A DNA stretch of 64,000 bases from Candidatus Eiseniibacteriota bacterium (GTDB lineage: Bacteria > Orphanbacterota > Orphanbacteria > Orphanbacterales > Orphanbacteraceae): contig JAJCZU010000002.1 in the NCBI GenBank assembly GCA_029262235.1, forward strand, positions 682,001 through 746,000. The letters are read 5' to 3'. The notes beneath the pieces are model-generated. The model saw nothing but the letters and a program-made list of their open reading frames with translations, made no database searches and was not told where the DNA came from. Both the position numbers and the translations under genes were made by a program. Below are positions 45,454 to 53,418 of the stretch, one piece after another; positions within the stretch are counted from its first letter, which is position 1, and each line of letters opens with the position of its first letter.

Positions 45454-48294
45454 ATGCAGCGGACACGAGGATTTACATTAGTGGAACTGGCGATCGGCCT
45501 CTTCATCCTGGGGGTCGTGGGGACGGTTGCGTACCAGATCATGCACCGTACGACGAACACGTACAAGCTGCATCGCGACGTCACCGAGACTACCCAGAAC
45601 GCGCGTCTGGCGATGGAAACGATCACGACGGATCTGCGGCAGGTAAGCTACGGAAAAGACGTGACGCAGGCGTCGATCGTGCACGCGAGCCTCGACTCGA
45701 TCGTGTTCATCGCCGACTTTTACGACTCGATTCCCGGCGCCGAAACCGTGGCGCTCTATCTGACGGCGCATCTCGATTCGGGGACGCGAAATCCGTCCGA
45801 CAGGCTTGTTTACCGGGCCGTGAGTGATACGAGTGGTTCTGTGATCGAAGAGGGTCCTGTCGCATACGGCGTGGCCGACTCCGGGCTTACGTTCCTGTAC
45901 TTCGATCGGGATGGCGCCGCAATGTCGTTCCCGATCGTGCAGCCGGAACATATCGCGGAGATCGAAATCGCCGTGACGACCCAGACCGCACACTATGAGC
46001 AGGGGATCGGGTATCGGGATGTCACGCTGACGAATATCGTGTACCCGCGCAACCTCCCGTTCTCGCCGCCCCGCGCGCGGCCGAACAGCCCCGGGTGCGT
46101 CTCACTCACGTCACCGAACTGCGGGTCGCTGACCGCGAAATGGACGCGGCCGACTTCGAACACGGACGGCAGTGAGCTCAAGTTCAACGACGTCAGTCAT
46201 TTCACGGTGTACTACGGAACTCACCCCGACTCCATGAAGATGGATACACGCCTTGCGCGTAATCTGGACGAATGGACGGTGAAGGATCTCACCGCGGGGA
46301 ACACGTACCGGATCGCCGTTACCGTGACTACGCAGGCCGGGATCGAAAGCGAAGCGTGCCTGCAGATCGGGGCCGTCGGTACGACTGCGCCCCCGAAGGC
46401 ACCGGGCGGCTTCTCCGGGCTCGGAGGACCGAGCGGCATGAATCTGTCCTGGAGCCCCGTCACGCAGGACTCCGCGAATGTCGCGATCACGGCCCAGGTT
46501 CTCTATGACCTGTATCGGTCGACATCGCCCGTCTTCCCGCTCGACGGGACGACCGAGGTCGTGAACGGCTGGATCGACAGCACGTACTTCGATGCCATTA
46601 TCGATACCTGCAATACCTACTACTACGCGGTGCGTGCCCGCGCGTGCGGAGTCAACGGGATCCCGTCAACGGTGATCGGCGTCTCGACCGCTCCGCCGCC
46701 GAGCTGCCCTTCCGCGGTGGACGCATACGAAGGCACGCTCTCGGGCAACATCACGGTCACGTGGTCGCCGCCGACTACGCGTGCCGACGGCAGCCCTCTC
46801 ACGACGGGGGAGATCAAGGGTTTCTATGTCTACTGGTCGCTGACCTCGGGCTCCTACACGGACTCTGTGTACGTCTCAGGCGGGACGTCGAATCTGCACG
46901 ACCTGCTCGGCCTCGCGTTCTGCCAGACATTCTACGCGAACGTGCGCGCCGTGGATCAGTGCGGAAACACCGGTTCTGTCTGCGTCAATCTCGAAGGCGT
47001 GGCGCGTACGAAGGCGCCCTGTAACGCGCTCCCGCCTCAGCCCGTTTCGAATGTTGCGGTAGTCGGCGGCTCCGAGAGAGTCGACATCACGTTCAATCCG
47101 AACACGTTCGACTGCGATCTCGACGGTTACTACATCTACTACGGGACCAGCTCGGGCGATCTCTTCGGCACCGGCGCCACGCAGGGCCCGTCGCCGATCT
47201 ATGTCGATGCCGCGTCCGTTCAGCTCGACACGAGCAATGCGGCGTATTCGCTGACCGGTCTCTCGGCCTGTCTCGAGTACTTCATTACGATCACGTCTGT
47301 CGACAACTGTTCTCCCGCGAATCAGAGTTCGTACAGTACCGAAGAGAGCGACTTCGTTCTCTGCACGAGTTGTGACCTGTCGAAGGGGTGCGTCACGGAA
47401 GTGGCGGAGGGGAACTTCCAGGAACGCCTCGTCTTTGATGTGGCGAACGATGCCGGCTCGGACGTACTCGTGGATGAGATGGAGATTACCTGGACGAGCG
47501 GCGTCCAACTCGTCGAGATCCTCGTCGAGAACATCTCGCTCTGGACCGGTACCGGAAATTCGGGCGACAACTTCGACGTCACGGATTTCCTCCTGTACGA
47601 TTTCGAGAACTTCGACTATCCCGTGCCGATGACGCTGGTGTTCACCGGGTCAATCAACGGTGACATGGTAGACGTCAGCTACAGCACGGATCAGGGGCAG
47701 TGCACGCTCGAATTGAACCCGTGCGGCATCATGTTTGCCGACGCAATCAACTACGGCGACCAGAACGGCGTGCCCGGCTGGACTCCGCGAACGGGGAGCT
47801 GGGAAGTGGACGGCAACGCCATGTACAACGGCGAAGACGGCCGCATTACGCCCGATGCCTTCGGGTTCGCGAACACCGACTACACGGCGGAGATGGACGT
47901 GCGCGGCAACAGCGGGCGTTCGAACGCGCGCGTGGGGCTGTATGTGCGCTACCAGGACACCGGGAATTACTATCTGGTCCGCTACTACCCGAACCTGGGG
48001 ACGCTCCAGTTCCTGAAGAAGGTCGGGAGCGGTTCCCTGATCACGATCGAGGATACCTACATTGGCAGCCTCGTGACGAACGGATGGGTCAATATCAAGA
48101 TCTCGGCTCTCGGGTCGCAGTTCCGTGTGTGGATCGATGGAGCGATCATAGACTGGCCTGGAACGGGCACCGTGATCGCCGACGGGTCGCTGCCGACCGG
48201 GAATATCTGCACCTACGCCTGGAACGTGGACGACGCCTGGTTCGACAACGCAAGAGTAGACCCCACATGTGGTTGCGGGGGTATCATCCCGTAA
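45454..48294 (+). CDS. Giant PilW-type minor pilin fused to FN3 domains and a lectin-like C-terminus
   Basis: 946 residues from ATG 45454 (GGAGG eight nt upstream; GTG 45451 is the alternative). Prepilin leader MQRTRG, cleavage after Gly6, mature FTLVELAIGLFILGVVGTVA with Glu5 at residue 11, then a PilW/PilJ-like domain to about 205 (NARLAMETITTDLRQVSYG). About four fibronectin type III-like domains follow (about 215-630; e.g. TAKWTRPTSNTDGSELK, GMNLSWSPVTQD, NITVTWSPP, YYIYYGTSSGDL), rich in paired Cys. A linker beta domain (640-755) precedes a ConA-like/LamG or DUF1080-type domain (about 759-946) with YTAEMDVRG, GLYVRYQDTGNYYLVRY and GSQFRVWIDG. PilW is normally 200-350 residues. Likely a pilus-tip adhesin. 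Confidence 0.85.
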   Translation: MQRTRGFTLVELAIGLFILGVVGTVAYQIMHRTTNTYKLHRDVTETTQNARLAMETITTDLRQVSYGKDVTQASIVHASLDSIVFIADFYDSIPGAETVALYLTAHLDSGTRNPSDRLVYRAVSDTSGSVIEEGPVAYGVADSGLTFLYFDRDGAAMSFPIVQPEHIAEIEIAVTTQTAHYEQGIGYRDVTLTNIVYPRNLPFSPPRARPNSPGCVSLTSPNCGSLTAKWTRPTSNTDGSELKFNDVSHFTVYYGTHPDSMKMDTRLARNLDEWTVKDLTAGNTYRIAVTVTTQAGIESEACLQIGAVGTTAPPKAPGGFSGLGGPSGMNLSWSPVTQDSANVAITAQVLYDLYRSTSPVFPLDGTTEVVNGWIDSTYFDAIIDTCNTYYYAVRARACGVNGIPSTVIGVSTAPPPSCPSAVDAYEGTLSGNITVTWSPPTTRADGSPLTTGEIKGFYVYWSLTSGSYTDSVYVSGGTSNLHDLLGLAFCQTFYANVRAVDQCGNTGSVCVNLEGVARTKAPCNALPPQPVSNVAVVGGSERVDITFNPNTFDCDLDGYYIYYGTSSGDLFGTGATQGPSPIYVDAASVQLDTSNAAYSLTGLSACLEYFITITSVDNCSPANQSSYSTEESDFVLCTSCDLSKGCVTEVAEGNFQERLVFDVANDAGSDVLVDEMEITWTSGVQLVEILVENISLWTGTGNSGDNFDVTDFLLYDFENFDYPVPMTLVFTGSINGDMVDVSYSTDQGQCTLELNPCGIMFADAINYGDQNGVPGWTPRTGSWEVDGNAMYNGEDGRITPDAFGFANTDYTAEMDVRGNSGRSNARVGLYVRYQDTGNYYLVRYYPNLGTLQFLKKVGSGSLITIEDTYIGSLVTNGWVNIKISALGSQFRVWIDGAIIDWPGTGTVIADGSLPTGNICTYAWNVDDAWFDNARVDPTCGCGGIIP

Positions 48295-48309
48295 GATCTG
48301 AGGACCTTT

Positions 48310-48395
48310 CACAAGAAGAGCGGTCCCTTCGCCCCGTTCGCCCTGGCTGAACCAGCCAATGGGGCTCAGGGGCTTCGGGACCGCATCTTCTTGTG
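48310..48395 (+). terminator. Long imperfect hairpin after the PilW fusion gene
   Basis: Arms CACAAGAAGAGCGGTCCC (48310-48327) and GGGACCGCATCTTCTTGTG (48377-48395) pair along 18 positions with one bulged base. Inside, CCCC/GGGG and a small TGGCTG-AAC-CAGCCA hairpin extend the structure. It starts 15 nt after the pilin stop. No T-tract follows, so it may stabilise mRNA ends or act as a Rho-type or processing signal rather than a simple intrinsic terminator. Immediately downstream CGGGGC-TGC-GCCCCG (48406-48420) forms a second perfect hairpin. Confidence 0.6.
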
Positions 48396-48577
48396 GATAG
48401 TTCCTCGGGGCTGCGCCCCGGCGTTGCGTGGCGGCGGAAAACAGAAGAGCGTGAATTCCATTCCGCCTCTTCTCCTCCTCGGCCTCTTCTCGCCGTTTTT
48501 GTCCTGATTCCGGCACCTTCCGGTTTCGGTCCTGCTTTCTCCTGTTTCTTCCCGCTCCCCTCACCGTCCTGGTTCTG

Positions 48578-48663
48578 GGGGCCGTGAAGGACTTCCCGGA
48601 GCGAGCGAGGCCCATTGGCCGTACGCCAGGACGAGGGAGTGGAGGGAAGCCCTTCACGGCCCC
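48578..48663. repeat. 20-bp inverted repeat, 46 nt apart
   Basis: GGGGCCGTGAAGGACTTCCC (48578-48597) and GGGAAGCCCTTCACGGCCCC (48644-48663) are complementary at 19 of 20 positions. The loop contains the first copy of the direct repeat described next. The arms are too long and precise for chance at this GC content. Confidence 0.85.
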
Positions 48664-48729
48664 AAAGCCCCGACGCCCTCTGGCCGTGCGCCAGGACGAG
48701 CAAGCGGAGGTGGAGCCCATCGCGGCCCC
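48616..48729. repeat. Imperfect direct repeat, ~49 bp, two copies 65 nt apart
   Basis: TGGCCGTACGCCAGGACGAG at 48616 recurs as TGGCCGTGCGCCAGGACGAG at 48681 (19/20). Similarity continues weakly for about 29 more bases in each copy, both ending in CACGGCCCC/CGCGGCCCC. The first copy overlaps the right arm of the 20-bp inverted repeat. Confidence 0.8.
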
Positions 48730-48935
48730 GGCCACAGATGCCCCCGAGATGCTCACGGAAAGGGCACGGAGAGCGCCTCCAGAGGCTGCCTGCTCAGCTT
48801 CTGAACAAACTGTGCCAACTGTCCTCACTTCCGGACTCTTTTTCTCATCCGTCTCTGTTCAAGTTTTCCTCCGCGGGGTCGAATCTCAGTAGGAAGAAAA
48901 CCCGGCCTGCACGGAGAAGGAGTCACTGGGAAGAA

Positions 48936-49985
48936 ATGGGACTATTCGACACCTTCATGAGAAGCGACCCTACGGTAGTGGGGATCGATATCGGTAGCCA
49001 CGCCATCAAGGTCGTGGAGGTCTCACGCAAAGGGGACCGCGCTACGGTTTCGAACTATGGAGTCGGCTACCTGCCGCCCGACGCGATCGTCGACGGCGAG
49101 GTGATGGACTCCGAGATCGTAGTCGAGTGCATTCAGGACCTGCTGAACGAACGGGGCATCTCCGGAAAGAACGTCGCTTCGGCGATCTCCGGACGCTCGG
49201 TCATCGTAAAGCGGATCCAGATGGATCGGATGAGCGAGGAAGAAGCCGCCGACGCTATTTACTGGGAGGCGGAACAGCACGTCCCCTACGGCATCGACGA
49301 AATTTCTCTCGATTATCAGATTCTCGGGGACAGCGAAGAAGAAGGGAAGATGGACGTTCTGCTCGTCGCGGCGAAACGCGAGACGGTGGAAATGCACACG
49401 GCCCTGCTTCGCGACGCCGGCCTTACGCCGTACGTCGTGGATGTTGATTCTTTCGCCGTTCAAAACTCGTTCGAAGCGAACTACGAGTCCGAAGAGGGAG
49501 AACGCGTTCTCCTGCTGAACGTGGGCGCGTCCGTTACGAACGTCAATCTGCTGAGCAACGGAGCGCCGCTGATCACGCGTGACCTTTCGGTCGCGGGCAG
49601 CGCGTTCGCAGACGAAGTGCAGCGGACGCTCGAAGTCGACCGGGAAGAGGCGCTCAAGATCATTCAGAGCGACTCCGAGGAAGACCAGGAACGGATCTCT
49701 CCGATCCTGGAGACGGTCGGGCAGGATCTGCTGCTCGGCATCGAACGCTCTCTTTCGTATCTCAAGGGGAATTCGGGTGCGAGCGACGTCAGTCGCGCCA
49801 TCCTTTCCGGCGGCGGTTCGTGCCTGGCGGGACTCCAGTCCTACCTCTCGACACGCCTCGGGATTCCCGTCGATATCGCCAATCCGCTGAAGGAGATCGA
49901 GTACGACCCGAATCTCTTCGCGGATATGGAAGTGGATCGAATCGGCCCGTCGCTGATGGTGGCGCTGGGCCTGGCGCTCCGGTGA
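48936..49985 (+). CDS. pilM: Type IV pilus alignment protein PilM
   Basis: 349 residues from ATG 48936; the frame is open upstream across the repeat region, but family similarity begins at MGLFDTFMRSDPTVVGIDIG. The actin-like ATPase fold shows phosphate-1 loop VVGIDIGSHAIKVVEV (about 14-29), LNVGASVTNVNLLSNG and the C-terminal LSGGGSCLAGLQSYLSTRLG. In known systems PilM is a cytoplasmic ring component binding the PilN N-terminus (INLIP). First gene of pilM-N-O-P-Q, all within a few nt of each other. Confidence 0.93.
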   Translation: MGLFDTFMRSDPTVVGIDIGSHAIKVVEVSRKGDRATVSNYGVGYLPPDAIVDGEVMDSEIVVECIQDLLNERGISGKNVASAISGRSVIVKRIQMDRMSEEEAADAIYWEAEQHVPYGIDEISLDYQILGDSEEEGKMDVLLVAAKRETVEMHTALLRDAGLTPYVVDVDSFAVQNSFEANYESEEGERVLLLNVGASVTNVNLLSNGAPLITRDLSVAGSAFADEVQRTLEVDREEALKIIQSDSEEDQERISPILETVGQDLLLGIERSLSYLKGNSGASDVSRAILSGGGSCLAGLQSYLSTRLGIPVDIANPLKEIEYDPNLFADMEVDRIGPSLMVALGLALR

Positions 49986-49992
49986 GGATGAC

Positions 49993-50616
49993 ATGATTCG
50001 TATCAATCTCATTCCCGTGGAAGAAAGAATCGTAACGACCACCTCCGGTCCGAACTGGACGGTGATCGCAGTGACTGTGGCGCCGGTGGTCTTCGGACTG
50101 ATCCTGTTCACGGTGTTCATGTATCAGAACCATCAGCTCACGATGCTGACGGAACAGATCAACCAGGAAGAGTCGACGCTGGCAAAGTACAAACCGGCGG
50201 TCGCGAAACTGAAGCAGCTCCGTGAAGAACAGACGGAGATTCAGGCTCGCCTCGACGCTCTTCACGAGATCGATGAATACCGCGCGCTTCCGGTTCAGAT
50301 GATGGAAGCCGTGAACCGCAGCGTACCCCGCTACCTCTGGCTGGAAACGGTCGAGGAGACGGGCGGGGGCGGTGTCGAGCTCAAGATTACAGGCAGCACG
50401 TTCTCGAACCTGATCGTGTCGGACTTCCTGGATCGACTGGAAGACTCGCACATGTTCGTGGTTCCGGAACTCAATATTGCCGAAGAGAAGAAGATCGGAC
50501 AGACGAAGGTCGTGAACTTCACGCTCATCGCACGCGGCGATCCGAATGCCGACGACACGAGTGGCGACGTCAGCACGGCAAGCCTCGCCGAGATCGGAGA
50601 GATCCATGAATATTAA
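49993..50616 (+). CDS. pilN: Type IV pilus assembly protein PilN
   Basis: 207 residues. The cytoplasmic N-terminus MIRINLIPVEER carries the INLxP motif that docks onto PilM. One membrane helix (VIAVTVAPVVFGLILFTVFM), a coiled coil (LTEQINQEESTLAKYKPAVAK to RLDALHEI) and a periplasmic ferredoxin-like domain (LETVEETGGGGVELKITGST) follow. It is one of the inner-membrane alignment complex proteins and pairs with PilO. The stop overlaps the pilO start by 11 nt. Confidence 0.92.
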   Translation: MIRINLIPVEERIVTTTSGPNWTVIAVTVAPVVFGLILFTVFMYQNHQLTMLTEQINQEESTLAKYKPAVAKLKQLREEQTEIQARLDALHEIDEYRALPVQMMEAVNRSVPRYLWLETVEETGGGGVELKITGSTFSNLIVSDFLDRLEDSHMFVVPELNIAEEKKIGQTKVVNFTLIARGDPNADDTSGDVSTASLAEIGEIHEY

Positions 50617-51343
50617 GATGCCAGATATCAACTTTCGCGATACGAAAGTGCAGATTGCGGCGGTCGGGATCTTTCTCTTCCTGGGCGTGAACTATCTGTA
50701 CTTCTTCTCGAGCTACCTGCCGTTCTTCTATCAGCCCAAGAAGGTGGAAGTGCAGCAGCAGGAAGAGCGGTATCGCAAGCTCGCGATCGAAGTCGCCGAA
50801 GCGAAGCGCGCTTCGGAAGACCTTCGCAAGCTTGAAAAGGAACTGGTGGCCCTCCACAAGGAATGGGAGATCGCTCTCGCGTCCCTGCCGGAGAAGAGAG
50901 AGATCGCCTCGCTGCTGCGCCGCGTCACGCTGGCGGGTGAGCGTTCGGGGATCCGCTTTCAGTTATTCGAACCGCAGACTGTCGTGTATCACGGCGTGTA
51001 CGACGAACATCCTGTGAACGTCAAAGTCGAAGGAGGGTTCCACGAGATCGGAACGTTCTTCGGCCGCTTGAACAACATGGATCGTGTCGTGCACGTGTCG
51101 AACATATCCCTGGAAGGGGAGCGGAACGACGAAGACGCAAGCGTCGTCCGCGGCGAGATGCAGATCTCGGCTTTTACGGTTCCTTCGGCCCCCGCCGCTG
51201 ATGCGGAAGGGGATGCAACGGTCGGCTCATCGCCGTCCGGTGCGAGTGCGAAGGTGGCTGCGAAGGCCGGTCAATCCGGTAACACCCGAGTCAAAGGGAA
51301 GACGAATGGTAGAACGGCTTCGACACACGATTCAGACGAATAA
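50606..51343 (+). CDS. pilO: Type IV pilus assembly protein PilO
   Basis: 245 residues from ATG 50606, inside the end of pilN. Membrane helix VQIAAVGIFLFLGVNYLYFF, then a long coiled coil (QQQEERYRKLAIEVAEAKRA, DLRKLEKELVALHKEWEIAL) and the PilO ferredoxin-like domain (GIRFQLFEPQ, VKVEGGFHEIGTFFGRLNNM). The last ~45 residues are an extra Ala/Ser/Gly/Lys-rich low-complexity tail, part of which overlaps pilP in another frame. Forms the PilN-PilO periplasmic heterodimer in known systems. Confidence 0.9.
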   Translation: MNIKMPDINFRDTKVQIAAVGIFLFLGVNYLYFFSSYLPFFYQPKKVEVQQQEERYRKLAIEVAEAKRASEDLRKLEKELVALHKEWEIALASLPEKREIASLLRRVTLAGERSGIRFQLFEPQTVVYHGVYDEHPVNVKVEGGFHEIGTFFGRLNNMDRVVHVSNISLEGERNDEDASVVRGEMQISAFTVPSAPAADAEGDATVGSSPSGASAKVAAKAGQSGNTRVKGKTNGRTASTHDSDE

Positions 51344-52112
51344 GCGCGCCGTACTGATCGGAAGCGTGCTTGTCGTCGGCTTGTTGGCGCTGCTCGCATT
51401 CCGGGGCGGGACGCTGTTCCAGGCCGCAGGCGACGCCGGTTCTTCCGTCGTCGGCAAGGTGGTCGGTTCTGTCGCGTACAAGGACAAAGCGCCGGCCCCG
51501 GCATCGAGCACCGAACCGAACCAGCAGGCGGCCGTCGCCAGCTCCGGCAAGAAGGCCGTCGCCAGCTCCGGCCAGGCGGGTGAGGAGATGCCGCGGGGCT
51601 ACCTCGACCCGAGGGCGGCGGATGACGCACGGGAAGAAGCACGACTCGCAGCCGAAGCGAGGTCCGGTATGACGGAGCCCGCGCCGGCCGAGGGGCGTGC
51701 GGGAGTCACCGTCATTGCGGAGCAGAGTGCCACGGAAGAGCTTCCGGAAGTCACGCTGCAGCAGCCGGAAGAGGAAACCGAGAACATGCGACCGCACTAC
51801 GAACCGTATCGTTCGTACGGGTTGCGTGATCCGATGGTTCCCCTCGTGATCGCCGGCAAGACGGACGCTTCGGATTCCCGATTCAGTATTTACAACCTGG
51901 CTCTTGTCGGAATTGCCTGGAAGAGCGGCGATCGTGTCGCGCTGCTCGAGGACAAGAAGGGCAAGAGCTACCTGTACCGCAAAGGCGACCTGATTTCTGA
52001 CGGCGCCCGCGTAGTCGAGATCGGCAAAGATACGATTACGTTCGCGGTCGTCAAATATGGTGAAACCACTCGCTTCACATTGAAGGTGGTTACGAAAGAG
52101 GAGGAGAACTAA
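51306..52112 (+). CDS. pilP: Type IV pilus PilP-like protein, membrane-anchored form
   Basis: 268 residues from ATG 51306 (GGAAG upstream), overlapping pilO by 38 nt. Typical PilP is a lipoprotein, but this one has no lipobox and instead a single membrane helix (RAVLIGSVLVVGLLALLAF, about 14-32). A Pro/Ala/Glu-rich linker includes the repeat AVASSGKKAVASSG. The C-terminal ~90 residues (YGLRDPMVPLVIAGKTD, YNLALVGIAWKSGDRVALLE, GDLISDGARVVEIGKDTITF) form the PilP beta-sandwich that contacts the secretin N0 domain. Assignment rests on this domain and on position between pilO and pilQ. Confidence 0.85.
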   Translation: MVERLRHTIQTNKRAVLIGSVLVVGLLALLAFRGGTLFQAAGDAGSSVVGKVVGSVAYKDKAPAPASSTEPNQQAAVASSGKKAVASSGQAGEEMPRGYLDPRAADDAREEARLAAEARSGMTEPAPAEGRAGVTVIAEQSATEELPEVTLQQPEEETENMRPHYEPYRSYGLRDPMVPLVIAGKTDASDSRFSIYNLALVGIAWKSGDRVALLEDKKGKSYLYRKGDLISDGARVVEIGKDTITFAVVKYGETTRFTLKVVTKEEEN

Positions 52113-53416
52113 TGATGACTCGTACCATGCCCCGGCTGAGGCGTGGCATGAGGGGCTTGCGCAGTCTTGTTGCGCTCGCAATCCTCCTGACCGCGTCGCC
52201 CGCCTTCTGTGAAGAGGAGAGCATCTCGCTCGACGTACAGCAGGCAGACATTCTGACGATCCTCCGGACGATCTCCGATCTGTCCGGCAAGAATATCGTT
52301 CCCGGTCCCGAAGTGAAGGGGAACGTGACGGTCCGCGTCGTGGATGTGCCATGGCCGAGCGCCCTCGATGTGGTGCTGAAGGCACACGGATACGGCTGGA
52401 AATACGATATGTCCGGCATCATTCGTGTCACCACGATTTCGTCGCTCCAGAACGAAGACCTCGAACGCGAAGCCGCGGAACGGAAGAAGGAAGATCTGCT
52501 TCCTCTCGTGACGCGGATGTACGCGATCAACTTCGCCAAGGCCGAAGAGCTGAAGCCCACGATGGAAACGGTTCTGTCGAAGCGCGGGGAAGTCGAATTC
52601 GACGAACGAACCAATTCGATCATTATCAAAGACATTGAGCAGAATATCGAGAGGGCGGAGGAACTGATCCACCGCCTCGATAAGATCACGCAGCAGGTGG
52701 AGATCGTGGCCAAGCTCGTCGACATGGACGCGCAGGTCTCCCAGGAGCTCGGGATCAACTGGATGGCGTCGGAGCTGAACAACGACGGGATCGACGCTGT
52801 GGCGTCGGGCGGTGTCGATGCTCCGATCGCAACCCCGATCGGTACGTTCAATGTCGGTACGGCCGGTCCCGGCGGCAACCTCGACGCGACGCTGCAGGCG
52901 CTCGCATCGGAAAACAAAGCCGAGATCATTTCGAACCCGCGCATCACGACCCTCGACAATCAGGAAGCAACGATTCTCGTGGGGCAGAAGATTCCGCTCA
53001 TCGTCTCGGATCCGTCGGGGAACCCGATTACCGAGCTCACGACGATCGGGATTCAGATGCGCGTCATCCCGCACGTTCACACGGACGGTAACATCACGCT
53101 CGAACTGCACCCGGAAGTGAGTGATCTCTCTTCGCAGGCTACCGTGCAGGGCGGCATCATCATTGTGACGAGTGAAGCGAATACCCGCGTCATGGTGAAG
53201 AGCGGACATACAGCCGTTATCGGGGGACTCGTTCGCAAGAACGTCTCCGAAACGGTCTCCGGCGTGCCCCTCCTGAGAGACATTCCTCTCTTCGGGCACC
53301 TCTTCAAATCGACGACGAACGTGGAGCAGCAGCGTGAACTGCTGATCTTCGTGACGCCGACGATCATCGATGTGGAAAGCGTTTCGCAGGTTACGGAAAC
53401 TTCGGAGGCTCAATAA
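52112..53416 (+). CDS. pilQ: Type IV pilus secretin PilQ (short form)
   Basis: 434 residues with signal peptide (LRSLVALAILLTASPAFC). N0/STN domain at about 35-110 (ISLDVQQADILTILRTISDL, GNVTVRVVDVPWPSALDVVL), an N1/KH-type domain (about 130-200, LVTRMYAINFAKAEELKPTM) and the secretin core (about 215-425) with VGQKIPLIV, the signature VPLLRDIPLFGHLF and ELLIFVTPTII. Many PilQ proteins have extra N-terminal AMIN domains and 700-900 residues; none is present here, so peptidoglycan anchoring must be provided by another protein. The start shares one base with the pilP stop (TAATG). Confidence 0.93.
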   Translation: MMTRTMPRLRRGMRGLRSLVALAILLTASPAFCEEESISLDVQQADILTILRTISDLSGKNIVPGPEVKGNVTVRVVDVPWPSALDVVLKAHGYGWKYDMSGIIRVTTISSLQNEDLEREAAERKKEDLLPLVTRMYAINFAKAEELKPTMETVLSKRGEVEFDERTNSIIIKDIEQNIERAEELIHRLDKITQQVEIVAKLVDMDAQVSQELGINWMASELNNDGIDAVASGGVDAPIATPIGTFNVGTAGPGGNLDATLQALASENKAEIISNPRITTLDNQEATILVGQKIPLIVSDPSGNPITELTTIGIQMRVIPHVHTDGNITLELHPEVSDLSSQATVQGGIIIVTSEANTRVMVKSGHTAVIGGLVRKNVSETVSGVPLLRDIPLFGHLFKSTTNVEQQRELLIFVTPTIIDVESVSQVTETSEAQ

Positions 53417-53418
53417 CG

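Larger units (their letters stand above)
48295..48935. other. 641-nt non-coding region with strong hairpins and an imperfect repeat
   Basis: Between the minor-pilin operon and pilM. It contains a long hairpin (48310-48395), a perfect GC hairpin (48406-48420), a 20-bp inverted repeat (48578-48663) and a ~49-bp imperfect direct repeat (48616 and 48681 copies). Short open frames cross it but lack ribosome binding sites and recognisable domains. A pyrimidine-rich stretch occupies 48460-48570. The promoter for pilMNOPQ presumably lies near the 3' end but no convincing -35/-10 or -24/-12 site is seen. Confidence 0.7.

Noticed and set aside
48406-48420. CGGGGC-TGC-GCCCCG as a CRISPR or REP array element
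   Set aside because: Only a single copy was seen; no array of direct repeats with spacers exists in the window.
48762-48777. Possible -24/-12 promoter (GGGCACG...GC with 10-nt spacing) before pilM
   Set aside because: The -12 half lacks the TT of TTGC; too weak to call in GC-rich DNA.
48584-48892. Possible 102-residue protein in the pilW-pilM gap
   Set aside because: No ribosome binding site, no domain, and it runs through the inverted and direct repeats; coding is unlikely.
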